A stretch of DNA of 55,916 bases from NCBI GenBank assembly GCA_026397715.1, contig JAPLUN010000421.1, positions 1-55,916 of the forward strand, given 5' to 3'. How positions within the stretch are numbered: position 1 is the first letter of the stretch; each line of letters opens with the position of its first letter. A model generated the notes under the pieces. That model searched no databases and was not told the origin of the DNA. It saw nothing but the letters and a program-made list of their open reading frames with translations. The stretch is from Verrucomicrobiota bacterium. GTDB taxonomy: Bacteria; Verrucomicrobiota; Verrucomicrobiia; Verrucomicrobiales; Verrucomicrobiaceae. Positions 19,449-27,888 of this stretch are shown here, piece by piece. The position numbers and the translations under genes are program-made.

Positions 19449-20057
19449 TCAGCCATTTATTGCAAACACATGGGTGGGATGAAAACAAAGCTCGTCACCT
19501 TCATTGATGGCGTCATGGAAATGAGGCTGGTTCAAGAGGCGTCCACGATAATCTCCATAATCATCATTCACCTCAATCACCTCCACCCACATGCGTTCGC
19601 AGTCGTTGTCATGGCGCTCTGACCATTCGTCTGCAAATCGGAATATCAGCTGCACTACTTGTCCTGTCTTAAGTCCGTCGCGATCCTTGACATCCGGAAT
19701 CTTGCAGAACTCTGCATAGAAAGTGGCGTCATCGAGATAAAAGCCGTCGTCCTTGAATACTGGATAGGGATGATGCTTTGACCGTATCCACGGGGCCTGT
19801 GAGTTGCTGCGTTCGGCTTTCCAGCCCGGAGGCAGATCGTTCAGCTCTCCGACGGTCGGATCGAGCTTGAATACTGCTTCCAAGCACACAATCATTATAT
19901 CGGATTGCTCAGGATCTCGATCTGGATGAAATTGCCATGAGTTCTCATCCCAATCGTGATATACACGGCAGATCGGCTCACCCTTAAAGATGTACCGGGA
20001 TGCAAAAGTTGCGGTGTTGGTCGCATCCTTGAATGGCCAGTCCTTACTAATATCCAT
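19449..20057 (-). CDS. DUF2185/Imm33-like protein with DUF2314-like C-terminus
   Basis: A 202-residue cytosolic protein. The N-terminal half (about 15-95: SRYIFKGEPICRVYHDWDEN, DPTVGELNDLPPGWKAER) resembles DUF2185, a family often found as immunity protein Imm33 in polymorphic-toxin loci. The C-terminal half (GQVVQLIFRFADEW, ERMWVEVIEVNDDYGDYRG) resembles DUF2314. No toxin gene is adjacent. It starts one base after the stop of the broken sulfatase and is AT-richer than the operon, so it appears to be an inserted gene that uses the operon's transcription. Confidence 0.6.
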   Translation of the reverse strand: MDISKDWPFKDATNTATFASRYIFKGEPICRVYHDWDENSWQFHPDRDPEQSDIMIVCLEAVFKLDPTVGELNDLPPGWKAERSNSQAPWIRSKHHPYPVFKDDGFYLDDATFYAEFCKIPDVKDRDGLKTGQVVQLIFRFADEWSERHDNDCERMWVEVIEVNDDYGDYRGRLLNQPHFHDAINEGDELCFHPTHVFAING

Positions 20058-20058
20058 A

Positions 20059-21407
20059 TTACTTCTGTTTCTTTTTTTGCTTCGGCGCAGGCTCCGGCAC
20101 TGGCGGCAGTCCATCATCCGGCTGGTTCCAAAGACGATAAGGATCATCAAGACGGCGCATTTCGGAGAGAAGCAATGCCTCCATCTCGGCGAGCTTGGTG
20201 GCATACTCGGGATTGCTGGAGAGGTTGGTCTTCAACGGGTCTTTGCTGCCGTGCTCCTTGAGGAGCTCATCAGGATTCGCGGCGAGATTGAAAAGCTGCG
20301 TCTCATGCACAGCGCCGTTCATCGCGTCGTATTTGATCAGCTTCCAGTCGCCCTGCTGCACGCTGCGCATGCCCGGCTTGGTGCCGCCGCAATACACGCC
20401 ATACATCACATCGCGCATGGCCGCTTGTTTGCCTTCGAGCACGGGCTTGAAGCTGAGCCCTTCATTGCTCTCTGGCGCGGGGATGCCGGCGATGTCGCAA
20501 AGCGTGGCCACGATGTCGAGCAGGTAGATGTTTCCTGGCACGCGGGAGCCGGGCTTGATGCCGGGGCCTTTAACGATGAAGGGCACGCGCCAGGTGTGCT
20601 GGTAGAGGTTCTGTTTCCCCTGCAAGCCGTGCCGGCCGATCGCCATGCCGTGGTCGGCGGTATAAATGACGTAGGTGTTCGCACGTTGGCATCGCCGTTG
20701 TTGAAGGGATGCGCGGACAGGTAGTTCGGGGGAAGCGCGGGCTGCTTGGAATTCAGCGCAGGCAGCGTTTTGGGATCTTCGTGATTGGCCGCACCGTATT
20801 TCGCCAGCAGCTCGGGGCGGCCGTCGCGGGTGTCATGCGGATGTGAGAAGCCGAAGTTGATGAGAAAGGGGTTCGTGTCCTTCTTCGCCTCGCGCTCGTT
20901 CAGGTAGTCCATCACTCGGTCGCCATGCCAGGTGCTGCCGGTCTCATCCGTGCCGCCGCGCTTGGTGGCGTCATGCCGCACGGTGAACTGTTTGTTCGCG
21001 CCCTCATAAGAGTTGCCCTGCTTGCAGGTGCGCATTGTGTCGTAACCGGCACGGTTGAACACGGCGGCCAGCGTGTTCAGTTCCAGATTCGGCGGGCAGT
21101 GCTCCTTCGCACCGGGGCCGATGGGCAGATGCCACACAGTGCGCCCGCTCATGATCATGTGTCGTGAAGGCGTGCACACCGCGCCGCTGAAGGAGCCCAT
21201 GTGCCGCGCAGAATCAAAGACCATGCCCTCCGCCGCGAGCTTGTCGATGTTTGGCGACTGCAGCGGCGACTTCGGATTGTAGAACTTGAAGTCAAAGGGC
21301 GACTGGTCATCTACAACAATAAACAAGATGTTGGGACGCTTCGCCGGAGCGGCAAAGGACGAAGCCAAAAAGCAGAATGACGAAAGGAGGAGAACAAGGG
21401 CTTTCAT
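20059..21407 (-). pseudogene. sulfatase with internal deletion and frameshift
   Basis: Two frames together make one exported sulfatase. Codons from 21407 give the signal MKALVLLLSSFCFLASSFAA, the VVDDQ metal site and CTPSR with Cys78, and continue to HPFNNGDAN near 20690. Homology then resumes in another frame at ANTYVIYTADHGMAIGRHG and runs to a Lys-rich end (APKQKKKQK) at 20059. Besides the frame change, the stretch that normally joins these parts (about 40 residues, including the helix with a conserved IGRVLxAL-type sequence) is missing. This implies a real deletion not divisible by three, or an assembly collapse. A functional enzyme is unlikely as it stands. Confidence 0.8.
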
Positions 21408-21429
21408 AGATTGGAAAAAGTGAGCGTCA

Positions 21430-22902
21430 TTATTCGGCCTTGGCCTTATTGCCTGCACCCTTCTTGGCAGCAGCTTTGCGCGCTCCGCGCTGGTCCATCG
21501 GCAGCAGGGCTCCGCCGCGTGCGTTCATCTCCGCATCACACAGCGCACGCATTTTCTGCAAGGCCTCGGCGTGCGCGGGATCAGCGGCGACGTTCTTGAG
21601 TTCATCGCGGTCGGACTCCAGATCATGCAAAAACTCATACGCGGGCTTCTGATCAAAGTAGCGCGCATAGACGTAGCGCTGGCCTCGAATGCCTTCCCAG
21701 GTGAGCGTGGGTGCGAGGTCAAAGTGCTCGCAGAAGAAATGATCACGCCAGGGTTTATCATTGCCCTTCCCTTCGATCAGCGTCGAAAGACTGCGGCCTT
21801 CGTAAGCGTCAGGACGCTTCACTCCCGCCCAATCAATGAAGGTGGCAGGCAGATCAACATTGAGCACCAGATCATCCACCACACGTCCGCGTTGTTCTTT
21901 GGGCAGGCGCGGATCGTAGACGATCATCGGCACGCGCAGCGATTCCTCATAGTGCGACCACTTGCCCTGAAAGCCACGGTCTCCGAGGTAGTAGCCGTTG
22001 TCGGCGGAATAGACGATGATCGTGTTGTCCGCGAGCCCTGCATCCTTCAGCGCGGCAAGGACGCGCGCGATGGCTTTGTCGATGCCGCTGATCATGCGGT
22101 AGTAGGCACGCAGGTTGATCTCAAACTTCTCCGGCGTGTCGTAGCCCCAGAACCAGCGCTCGCGATTGATCGAGTCTTTGAGAAACTGCGGGTGCGCCTC
22201 GTAGATGGCCGGATCTCCCAGACGTGCCGGTGGGATGGAGCGGTCTTCATACATGCCGTCAACCGACTGCGGCCAAGGATATAAGCCGATGCCCGGGCGG
22301 TGATCATTGTCCTCGGCATGCGCCGCATTGAACCACAAATTCAGCGCGAAGGGTTTGTCTTTGGGCTGGGATTTGATGAACTCGATGCCCTTGTCGCACA
22401 CGAGATCCGTCTCATGGCGCTTGGTACCGTCCGGCATCGTTTTGAAATACGGATTGCGGCCGATGGCCTCGTATTTGTCATACTGGTCCTGAGGCTTGAA
22501 GCCCTGCGGAGAAATCATGTGCCATTTGCCAATGTGGCCGGTGCGGTAGCCTGCAGCACGCAGCAGCACAGGATACATGGTGGCCAGCGCCTCCGGCTTC
22601 ACGGTGGGGATGGCATCGCGCTGCGCATGGGACCGCGCCCACTGGCCCGTCAGCACCACCGCACGGCTGACCCAGCACACCGCCGTGGTGACGTGGGCGT
22701 TGCTGAAACGCACCCCCTGTGCCGCGAGACTGTCCACCGTGGGTGTCTGCACGATGGGATGCCCAGCGCAGCTCTGCGTGTCCCACCGTTGATCATCGGC
22801 AAAGAGGAAGAGGATGTTTGGCTTGGCAGCGCCCTGTGCGGAAGACAGAAGCAGCGAAGCGCAAAGGACGGAGCAGATCAGGCTGGCCTGGACAAATTTC
22901 AT
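21430..22902 (-). CDS. secreted sulfatase with CxVSR active-site motif
   Basis: A 490-residue exported sulfatase (signal peptide 1-25). The metal site is ADDQRWD (35-41). The formylglycine motif reads CWVSR with Cys76, so the usual Pro is replaced by Val, and is followed by AVVLTGQ. GHIGKWHM, YSADNGYYLGDRG and a canonical C-terminal subdomain are intact, so it is probably active. Motifs of the form CAVSR occur in some sulfatase subfamilies, which suggests a natural variant. The C-terminus (GARKAAAKKGAGNKAKAE) is Lys/Ala-rich. It lies 48 bases after the esterase gene. Confidence 0.87.
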   Translation of the reverse strand: MKFVQASLICSVLCASLLLSSAQGAAKPNILFLFADDQRWDTQSCAGHPIVQTPTVDSLAAQGVRFSNAHVTTAVCWVSRAVVLTGQWARSHAQRDAIPTVKPEALATMYPVLLRAAGYRTGHIGKWHMISPQGFKPQDQYDKYEAIGRNPYFKTMPDGTKRHETDLVCDKGIEFIKSQPKDKPFALNLWFNAAHAEDNDHRPGIGLYPWPQSVDGMYEDRSIPPARLGDPAIYEAHPQFLKDSINRERWFWGYDTPEKFEINLRAYYRMISGIDKAIARVLAALKDAGLADNTIIVYSADNGYYLGDRGFQGKWSHYEESLRVPMIVYDPRLPKEQRGRVVDDLVLNVDLPATFIDWAGVKRPDAYEGRSLSTLIEGKGNDKPWRDHFFCEHFDLAPTLTWEGIRGQRYVYARYFDQKPAYEFLHDLESDRDELKNVAADPAHAEALQKMRALCDAEMNARGGALLPMDQRGARKAAAKKGAGNKAKAE

Positions 22903-22950
22903 GGTCAGTTCTGAACGCAGGCGAAGCGGATTTGTGTCAGCGAGTTGAAC

Positions 22951-23796
22951 TCAAGGTTCAGAGATCCACTTCTGCGCCTTCAGCCAGAACACCAGATCCG
23001 CAAACCACGGATGCAGCGTGCCGATGAGGCCGGTGCCGTGGTCACCATGCTGGTAGAGATGGAGCTCATGGGGCACGCCGTTTTGATGCAACGCGGCGGC
23101 ATACAGCTGCGCATGCTCCACGGGCACCAGTTTGTCCTCGTAAGTGTGCCAGAGAAAGCAGGGCGGCAGGCCGGGGCGCACCTGCAGTTCACTGGACGTC
23201 TGGCGCACGAGTTCGTCGCTGGGCTTGTCTCCAATGAGCATCTTGCGCGAAGTCCCATGCGGCTTGGTGATCATGCTGATGACAGGGTAGCAGAAGATGG
23301 CAAGATCCGGCCGCGGACTCACACTAGGGGTGCGCCCATCAATCTCGCCGTCTTCAGGGCGGTTGATCAACGTGGAGACGAGATGCCCACCGGCGGAGAA
23401 GCCCATCACGCCGATGCGTGCGGGGTCTATCTTCCAGCGTGCGGCACCAGTCCGGATCTGGCGCATGGACTCCACCGCATCCTGAAGCTGCGCCGGGTAG
23501 CGATAGCCCGCGCTGCCGAGCCGGTAGCGCAGTACAAAGGCCGTGATGCCCTGCTCATTGAGCCAGCGTGCAAACGGCTCCGCCTGCCCCTCATAGATGC
23601 CCGAGTAACTGCCACCCGGAATGAGCAGCATCGCGGCGCCGCTGGCCTTCTCGGGCACATAAGGCGTGAGCGTTGGAATGTCCTTCGATGCCGTGCCCTG
23701 GGCCCCCGGAGCGCCCGCCTGCCACAGCACGATGGGCTTCTCAGCCGCTGGGAGCGATAGGCTGCTGATGAAAAACGTGAGGAGAAAATACTTCAT
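22951..23796 (-). CDS. secreted alpha/beta hydrolase (acetylxylan-esterase-like)
   Basis: A 281-residue exported hydrolase (signal MKYFLLTFFISSLSLPAA). The oxyanion-hole region is LLIPGGSYSG, the nucleophile elbow GFSAGGH, the acid region YEDKLVPVEH and the catalytic His is in GDHGTGL. The pattern fits BD-FAE/esterase-lipase family enzymes that remove acetyl groups from polysaccharides. It is the first gene of the long minus-strand run and is divergent from the GH32-like gene, with only 55 bases between the starts, which must hold both promoters. Confidence 0.85.
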   Translation of the reverse strand: MKYFLLTFFISSLSLPAAEKPIVLWQAGAPGAQGTASKDIPTLTPYVPEKASGAAMLLIPGGSYSGIYEGQAEPFARWLNEQGITAFVLRYRLGSAGYRYPAQLQDAVESMRQIRTGAARWKIDPARIGVMGFSAGGHLVSTLINRPEDGEIDGRTPSVSPRPDLAIFCYPVISMITKPHGTSRKMLIGDKPSDELVRQTSSELQVRPGLPPCFLWHTYEDKLVPVEHAQLYAAALHQNGVPHELHLYQHGDHGTGLIGTLHPWFADLVFWLKAQKWISEP

Positions 23797-23851
23797 GAAA
23801 TGGATGAATGCATGAACGATCTCGGCAGGCACCATTTTACCTCAGTTATTC

Positions 23852-25162
23852 ATGCGCATTATTTGGCTCCTTGCTGTCCTCCAACTTTTCGCGCCGCTCA
23901 TCAAAGCGCAGGAAGAGGCGCCGATGCTGCATTTCAAGCCGCGCGATCATGCGCTGGGCGATGTACACCCCTTCTTCCATCAGGGTGAGTGCTTCCTCTA
24001 CTACCTGAAGCCCGGGAAGTATGAGTCCGTGCTTGCGCGATCACAAGACTGGCTGCGCTGGACTGAAACGCCGCTCACACACGATGAGGTAAAACCCGCA
24101 GACTGGATGAGTCCCTATTTCGTGCTCGGCGTCTTTCATGACCCGGTGGCCAGGGTGTTCCGCAGTTTCTACGGGCATGCACAGGGACGCATGGTCAGTT
24201 CTGTGAGCAACGATCTTCTGCACTGGGCCTGCGCGCCGAAGGAATTTCATGTGCCTGCCTCTGGCTACTACCAGCGGCGCCGGGATCCCTTCATCTTCTG
24301 GATTCCCGAGATGAAGCAGTACGGTTGTGTGATGACCACCTGGATGAAAGGACGCCCCAAGGAAACCTGCGGAGCGGTAAGCCTCGCCACCTCGCCTGAT
24401 TTGATGCACTGGAAAGATCACGGTCCCATCCTGGATCCTGGCACCATCGGCGAGCCCGAGTGCCCGCAGATGTTTCAACTGGGGGGGCGCTGGTATTTGC
24501 TCGCAAGCATCTATGCCCGTGCGGTGGGCCAGCCTGTGTATTGGAGCAGTGCCTCTCCACTTGGGCCGTGGAAAAACGAGCCCGACGGCGTGCTTGACGG
24601 CAAAGACCTCTGTGCCGCACAAATCGCCTTGAATGGCGAGACGCCCGTTTTGTTTGGCTGGATACCGCTCACACCCGCGAAACCAGGCAAACAGCCCTGG
24701 GGCGGGCATCTTGCGCTGCCCCGTGAGGTACATGCCTTGCCAGATGGCAGGCTCGGCACGCGCTTGCCTGCGAAACTCTTGAAGCACTTCGAGAAACTGC
24801 CCTGGCAGCGTGAAGCCGGTGCATGGAGCCATTTAGTCGCTGAATTCACGCTCACGCTGCCTGAAGGCACGGGTGAGGTGCGAATGAGCCTCGATCCTCT
24901 GGGCGAGATCCTTTTGAAGAGCGACCAACTCCGCATCCTCGATGCCGCTGGCGAATGCTGGAGCGAACTGCCCCTCGATCTGCCGAAGGGGCGGCTGCTG
25001 AAGGTCTGGTTGGTGGTCGAAGACGACATGGTCGAGGTCTTTGTCCATGACCGGTATTCGCTGGCAGCACGACTACCCGCCACGAAAGGGCCCGTGAGGC
25101 TTTCCATTCCAAGTGCGAGCGTTAAATCCGGCCGTTTCAGCGAGTGGAGATTGCCGCGTTAA
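23852..25162 (+). CDS. secreted GH32-like five-bladed propeller glycosidase
   Basis: A 436-residue exported protein (signal MRIIWLLAVLQLFAPLIKAQ). The three GH32 acidic positions can be matched: Asp37 in LGDVHPFF (nucleophile), Asp145 in RRDPF (transition-state stabiliser) and Glu203 in GEPECPQM (acid/base). The C-terminal 120 residues (MVEVFVHDRYSLAARLP) correspond to the GH32 beta-sandwich. The usual WMNDPNG motif is not conserved, so fructosidase activity should not be assumed. It is the plus-strand partner of the divergent esterase/sulfatase operon. Confidence 0.8.
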   Translation: MRIIWLLAVLQLFAPLIKAQEEAPMLHFKPRDHALGDVHPFFHQGECFLYYLKPGKYESVLARSQDWLRWTETPLTHDEVKPADWMSPYFVLGVFHDPVARVFRSFYGHAQGRMVSSVSNDLLHWACAPKEFHVPASGYYQRRRDPFIFWIPEMKQYGCVMTTWMKGRPKETCGAVSLATSPDLMHWKDHGPILDPGTIGEPECPQMFQLGGRWYLLASIYARAVGQPVYWSSASPLGPWKNEPDGVLDGKDLCAAQIALNGETPVLFGWIPLTPAKPGKQPWGGHLALPREVHALPDGRLGTRLPAKLLKHFEKLPWQREAGAWSHLVAEFTLTLPEGTGEVRMSLDPLGEILLKSDQLRILDAAGECWSELPLDLPKGRLLKVWLVVEDDMVEVFVHDRYSLAARLPATKGPVRLSIPSASVKSGRFSEWRLPR

Positions 25163-25209
25163 ACCGCATTGCCGCTGGCATTCCGAGCCATTGTGATGGA
25201 AGACACAGG

Positions 25210-26340
25210 ATGTCAGAAACCGACCCCCATCCCTTTGCCGCCCTCGGAATTCCACCGGAGATGATCCGTGGTCTGGAGGAGCTGGGCATCGTCACCCCCA
25301 CGGCGGTACAGTCCACGGTGATCCCCTTTCTGCTCAAGGACGGCAGCGATCTCATTGCGCAGGCGCAGACCGGCACCGGCAAGACCGCCGCCTTTGGCCT
25401 GCCGCTGCTGACCAAGATGAACCCCAAGCACCGGGACATCCAGGGGCTCGTCCTCGCACCCACACGCGAACTGGCCAAGCAGATCGGCAAGCAGCTCTTC
25501 CGCTTCACCAAGTACACGGAGAAAATCTTCATCGAAGTCGTCAGCGGTGGCGACAACATCGACCGCCAGACCGACGCGCTGAAGCGCCCCACGCACATCG
25601 TCGTCGCCACACCGGGCCGTTTGCTCGACTTGATCGAACGCGATGCGCTGACGCTGGAATTCGTGCGCTATGTCGTGCTGGACGAGGCGGATGAGATGCT
25701 GAGCATGGGCTTCAAGAAGCAGCTCTCTGAAATCCTCAAGCTCGCGGCCATGCGGCGCAGCACCTGGCTCTTTTCCGCCACCTTCCCCCCGGGAATCCAG
25801 GACCTCATCAAGGGCAGCATGTCCGCCAACCCGCACTCGATTCAGATCGATCAGGCCAATGTGGTCAATCGCGACATCGACCACCGCTTCGCCATCTGCA
25901 AAGGGGACGGAAAAACCGCCTTCATCTTCGACTTCCTCCAGCGCCAGAAGGACCGCCGCGGCATCATCTTCTGCCGCACCAAAGCCGGTGCCATGGAGCT
26001 CTATCAGGAGCTCGCCGATCTCGGCCTGCCCGTGGATGTACTCCAGGGCGATCTCATGCAAAAGGAGCGCGACAAAGTCATGCGCGCTTTCAAAAAACAG
26101 CGCGTCCAGTTCGTCGTCGCCACCGATGTGGCCGCACGCGGCATCGACGTGGCAGACCTGTCCTTCGTCATCCACCACCAGCTCCCCGACCAGCTCGAAT
26201 ACTACACCCACCGCAGCGGCCGCACCGCCCGCGCCGGGAAGAAAGGCATGTCACTCGCGCTGATCAACGCCAAGGAAAAATGGCAGATCACCCAGCTCGA
26301 AGACAAGCTGAAGGTCAGGTTCAGCGAGTTTCGGCGGTAG
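25210..26340 (+). CDS. DEAD-box ATP-dependent RNA helicase
   Basis: A 376-residue cytosolic helicase. Motifs in order: Q-motif region (FAALGIPPEMIRGLEELGI), I AQTGTGKT, Ia PTRELA, Ib TPGR, II DEAD, III SAT, V ATDVAARGID, VI HRSGRTARAG. It has no C-terminal extension, so it is a minimal RhlE/CsdA-like core that presumably unwinds structured RNA in ribosome assembly or decay. The ATG at 25210 is chosen; an in-frame upstream ATG would overlap the GH32-like gene. It is a housekeeping gene within the glycan locus. Confidence 0.93.
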   Translation: MSETDPHPFAALGIPPEMIRGLEELGIVTPTAVQSTVIPFLLKDGSDLIAQAQTGTGKTAAFGLPLLTKMNPKHRDIQGLVLAPTRELAKQIGKQLFRFTKYTEKIFIEVVSGGDNIDRQTDALKRPTHIVVATPGRLLDLIERDALTLEFVRYVVLDEADEMLSMGFKKQLSEILKLAAMRRSTWLFSATFPPGIQDLIKGSMSANPHSIQIDQANVVNRDIDHRFAICKGDGKTAFIFDFLQRQKDRRGIIFCRTKAGAMELYQELADLGLPVDVLQGDLMQKERDKVMRAFKKQRVQFVVATDVAARGIDVADLSFVIHHQLPDQLEYYTHRSGRTARAGKKGMSLALINAKEKWQITQLEDKLKVRFSEFRR

Positions 26341-26362
26341 GTCGTTTTCGAAAAACGCGACA

Positions 26363-26449
26363 GCGTCCTGGAGTGCGCCGGTCCTCCGGCGCTTTTCGCA
26401 CGTCCATCGCCCCTCGAAAGCTACAGAGGACTGGAGCACTCCAAAACGC
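26363..26449. repeat. inverted-repeat element between convergent genes
   Basis: Two 37-base arms (26363-26399 and 26413-26449) are imperfect inverted copies of each other, matching at about 27 positions, with a 13-base centre. Conserved blocks are TGGAGTGC, GTCCTC and GCTTT. It lies between the convergent helicase and beta-helix genes and could fold into a long hairpin acting as a bidirectional terminator. The form suggests a dispersed MITE-like repeat. Confidence 0.6.
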
Positions 26450-26472
26450 ATAGCGTACGCGATTGCCGCGAC

Positions 26473-27762
26473 TCACTCCGGCAGCTCCCCATTGCACACG
26501 CCCTGCGTCCCCGGATGAAACAGGTTGTTCGAAAAATGCAGACCCCTCGGCGCATTCGGGCCTCCGGGGATGATGACAGCATATTTATAGCGCGGTTTGC
26601 CCACGCTATGAACAACATTGCCGCTGATGATAACATCCGTAAGCGGCGGATCATCAGGCTGCTGGCCGGTGTCGAATTTGATGGGAGATCGTTCATCGCC
26701 CCAGATCCAATGCGCGTCGCCGTGACCGAAGTCCGAAATGAGGTTGTTGCTGATGATGGAACCGCCGTCGGCATTCTCCGGCTTGTCATCGGTGGCAGGA
26801 TGCGCCGCAGCACCGGGCATGAGGCCAATGGCCCAGAGCGAGTTGCGGACGAACTGATTGCCGGTGATGAGGACATTGCGCGAGCCGTGCATGGCCTTCA
26901 TGCCGATGAAGGCATTCGTGATGATGTTCTGTGAGACGATGACGTGATCCGCGTGGATGTCCAAACCCTGCGCGGCGTTCTCAATGTGATTGCCGATCAC
27001 GCGCGTCAGATCATTCACCTCCGGGGCATTCACCACGATGCCTGAGCCTTGTTGCCAGGCGTCGGTGTAGTTGGAATCCCAGGCCTGCTGGCTCATGATT
27101 CCCCCTTTGACCGCGTTCTTCTTCACGTAGTCGCCCAGCTTGTACTTGGCCTTCACCTCCTGAGTGGGAACAAAGTTGTCTTCAATGACGCGATTGCCTT
27201 CGATCAGCGTGCCAGTGCTGTAACCCACGCTGATTCCAGTACCATCGGTGCAGTTGAAGGCATAGCCCCAGTCCTTGCTCTGCGTGCGGTCGTCAATGCT
27301 CACACGCATGTAGTTGCGCACCAGGCAGCGGCTGATACGCGTGTCCTTGCTCTCACGCACGCTGATGGCTCCGGCAGGGCTGCGGTTGTCGATAACACGC
27401 ACGTTCTCAATCACCAAGTCGCGGCACTTGATGGCCAGCACACCTTCGTTGCGGGATTCCATCTTGCCCTCCGGCCTCGTGAGCGTCAGGTCGCGAATCT
27501 CCGCGCCTTGGGCGTTTTCGATCTCAACGATCGGCTGATCCGCGCTCTGCTGAATGATGCGCCCGGGACCAAACAGCCCGCTGCGCTCGCCACGGATGCG
27601 AATCTTCTCGGTGATCACGTAATCCCCCGCCGGCACAAAGAGCATGCGGTTCGGATTCGCATTCAACGCCTCCTGAATGGAGGGATAAGCGGCGACGGAG
27701 AGCTCGGCGGCTTTGACTGTGAAAGACGCGAGAGTGAGATAGAGTAGCAGGGCACGAATCAT
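26473..27762 (-). CDS. secreted right-handed parallel beta-helix protein
   Basis: A 429-residue exported protein. The ATG at 27762 gives the signal MIRALLLYLTLASFTVKAAE; an upstream ATG would add 42 basic residues. SIQEALNANPNRMLFVPAGDY is the usual entrance to a pectate-lyase-like solenoid. Turns of about 22 residues follow (LVIENVRVIDNRSPAGAISV, VIVSQNIITNAFIGMKAM, VLITGNQFVRNSLWAIGLM). It could be a polysaccharide lyase or epimerase, but no catalytic set is recognisable. It converges on the helicase. Confidence 0.75.
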   Translation of the reverse strand: MIRALLLYLTLASFTVKAAELSVAAYPSIQEALNANPNRMLFVPAGDYVITEKIRIRGERSGLFGPGRIIQQSADQPIVEIENAQGAEIRDLTLTRPEGKMESRNEGVLAIKCRDLVIENVRVIDNRSPAGAISVRESKDTRISRCLVRNYMRVSIDDRTQSKDWGYAFNCTDGTGISVGYSTGTLIEGNRVIEDNFVPTQEVKAKYKLGDYVKKNAVKGGIMSQQAWDSNYTDAWQQGSGIVVNAPEVNDLTRVIGNHIENAAQGLDIHADHVIVSQNIITNAFIGMKAMHGSRNVLITGNQFVRNSLWAIGLMPGAAAHPATDDKPENADGGSIISNNLISDFGHGDAHWIWGDERSPIKFDTGQQPDDPPLTDVIISGNVVHSVGKPRYKYAVIIPGGPNAPRGLHFSNNLFHPGTQGVCNGELPE

Positions 27763-27832
27763 GAGTGCGGAGTGAACGCGAATGAGATGACGTCTTTTCA
27801 ACGTCTGGTTCTTCCTCCTCCTCTTACTCATA

Positions 27833-27874
27833 CTCTTCCTCCCTTGGCTCGGATCCTTCCGGGAGGAGGAAGAG
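27833..27874 (-). terminator. hairpin downstream of the SDR gene
   Basis: A perfect 10-pair stem, CTCTTCCTCC (27833-27842) with GGAGGAAGAG (27865-27874), lies 15-56 bases past the stop of the SDR gene and before the beta-helix start. No T-run follows, so termination or attenuation is only a possibility; pyrimidine/purine strand bias is strong here. Confidence 0.35.
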
Positions 27875-27888
27875 GAGAACAAAAGCAA

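Noticed and set aside
19449..20057. Complete polymorphic toxin-immunity locus around the Imm33-like gene
   Set aside because: No toxin, secretion or repeat-containing gene is adjacent; only the immunity-like gene is supported.
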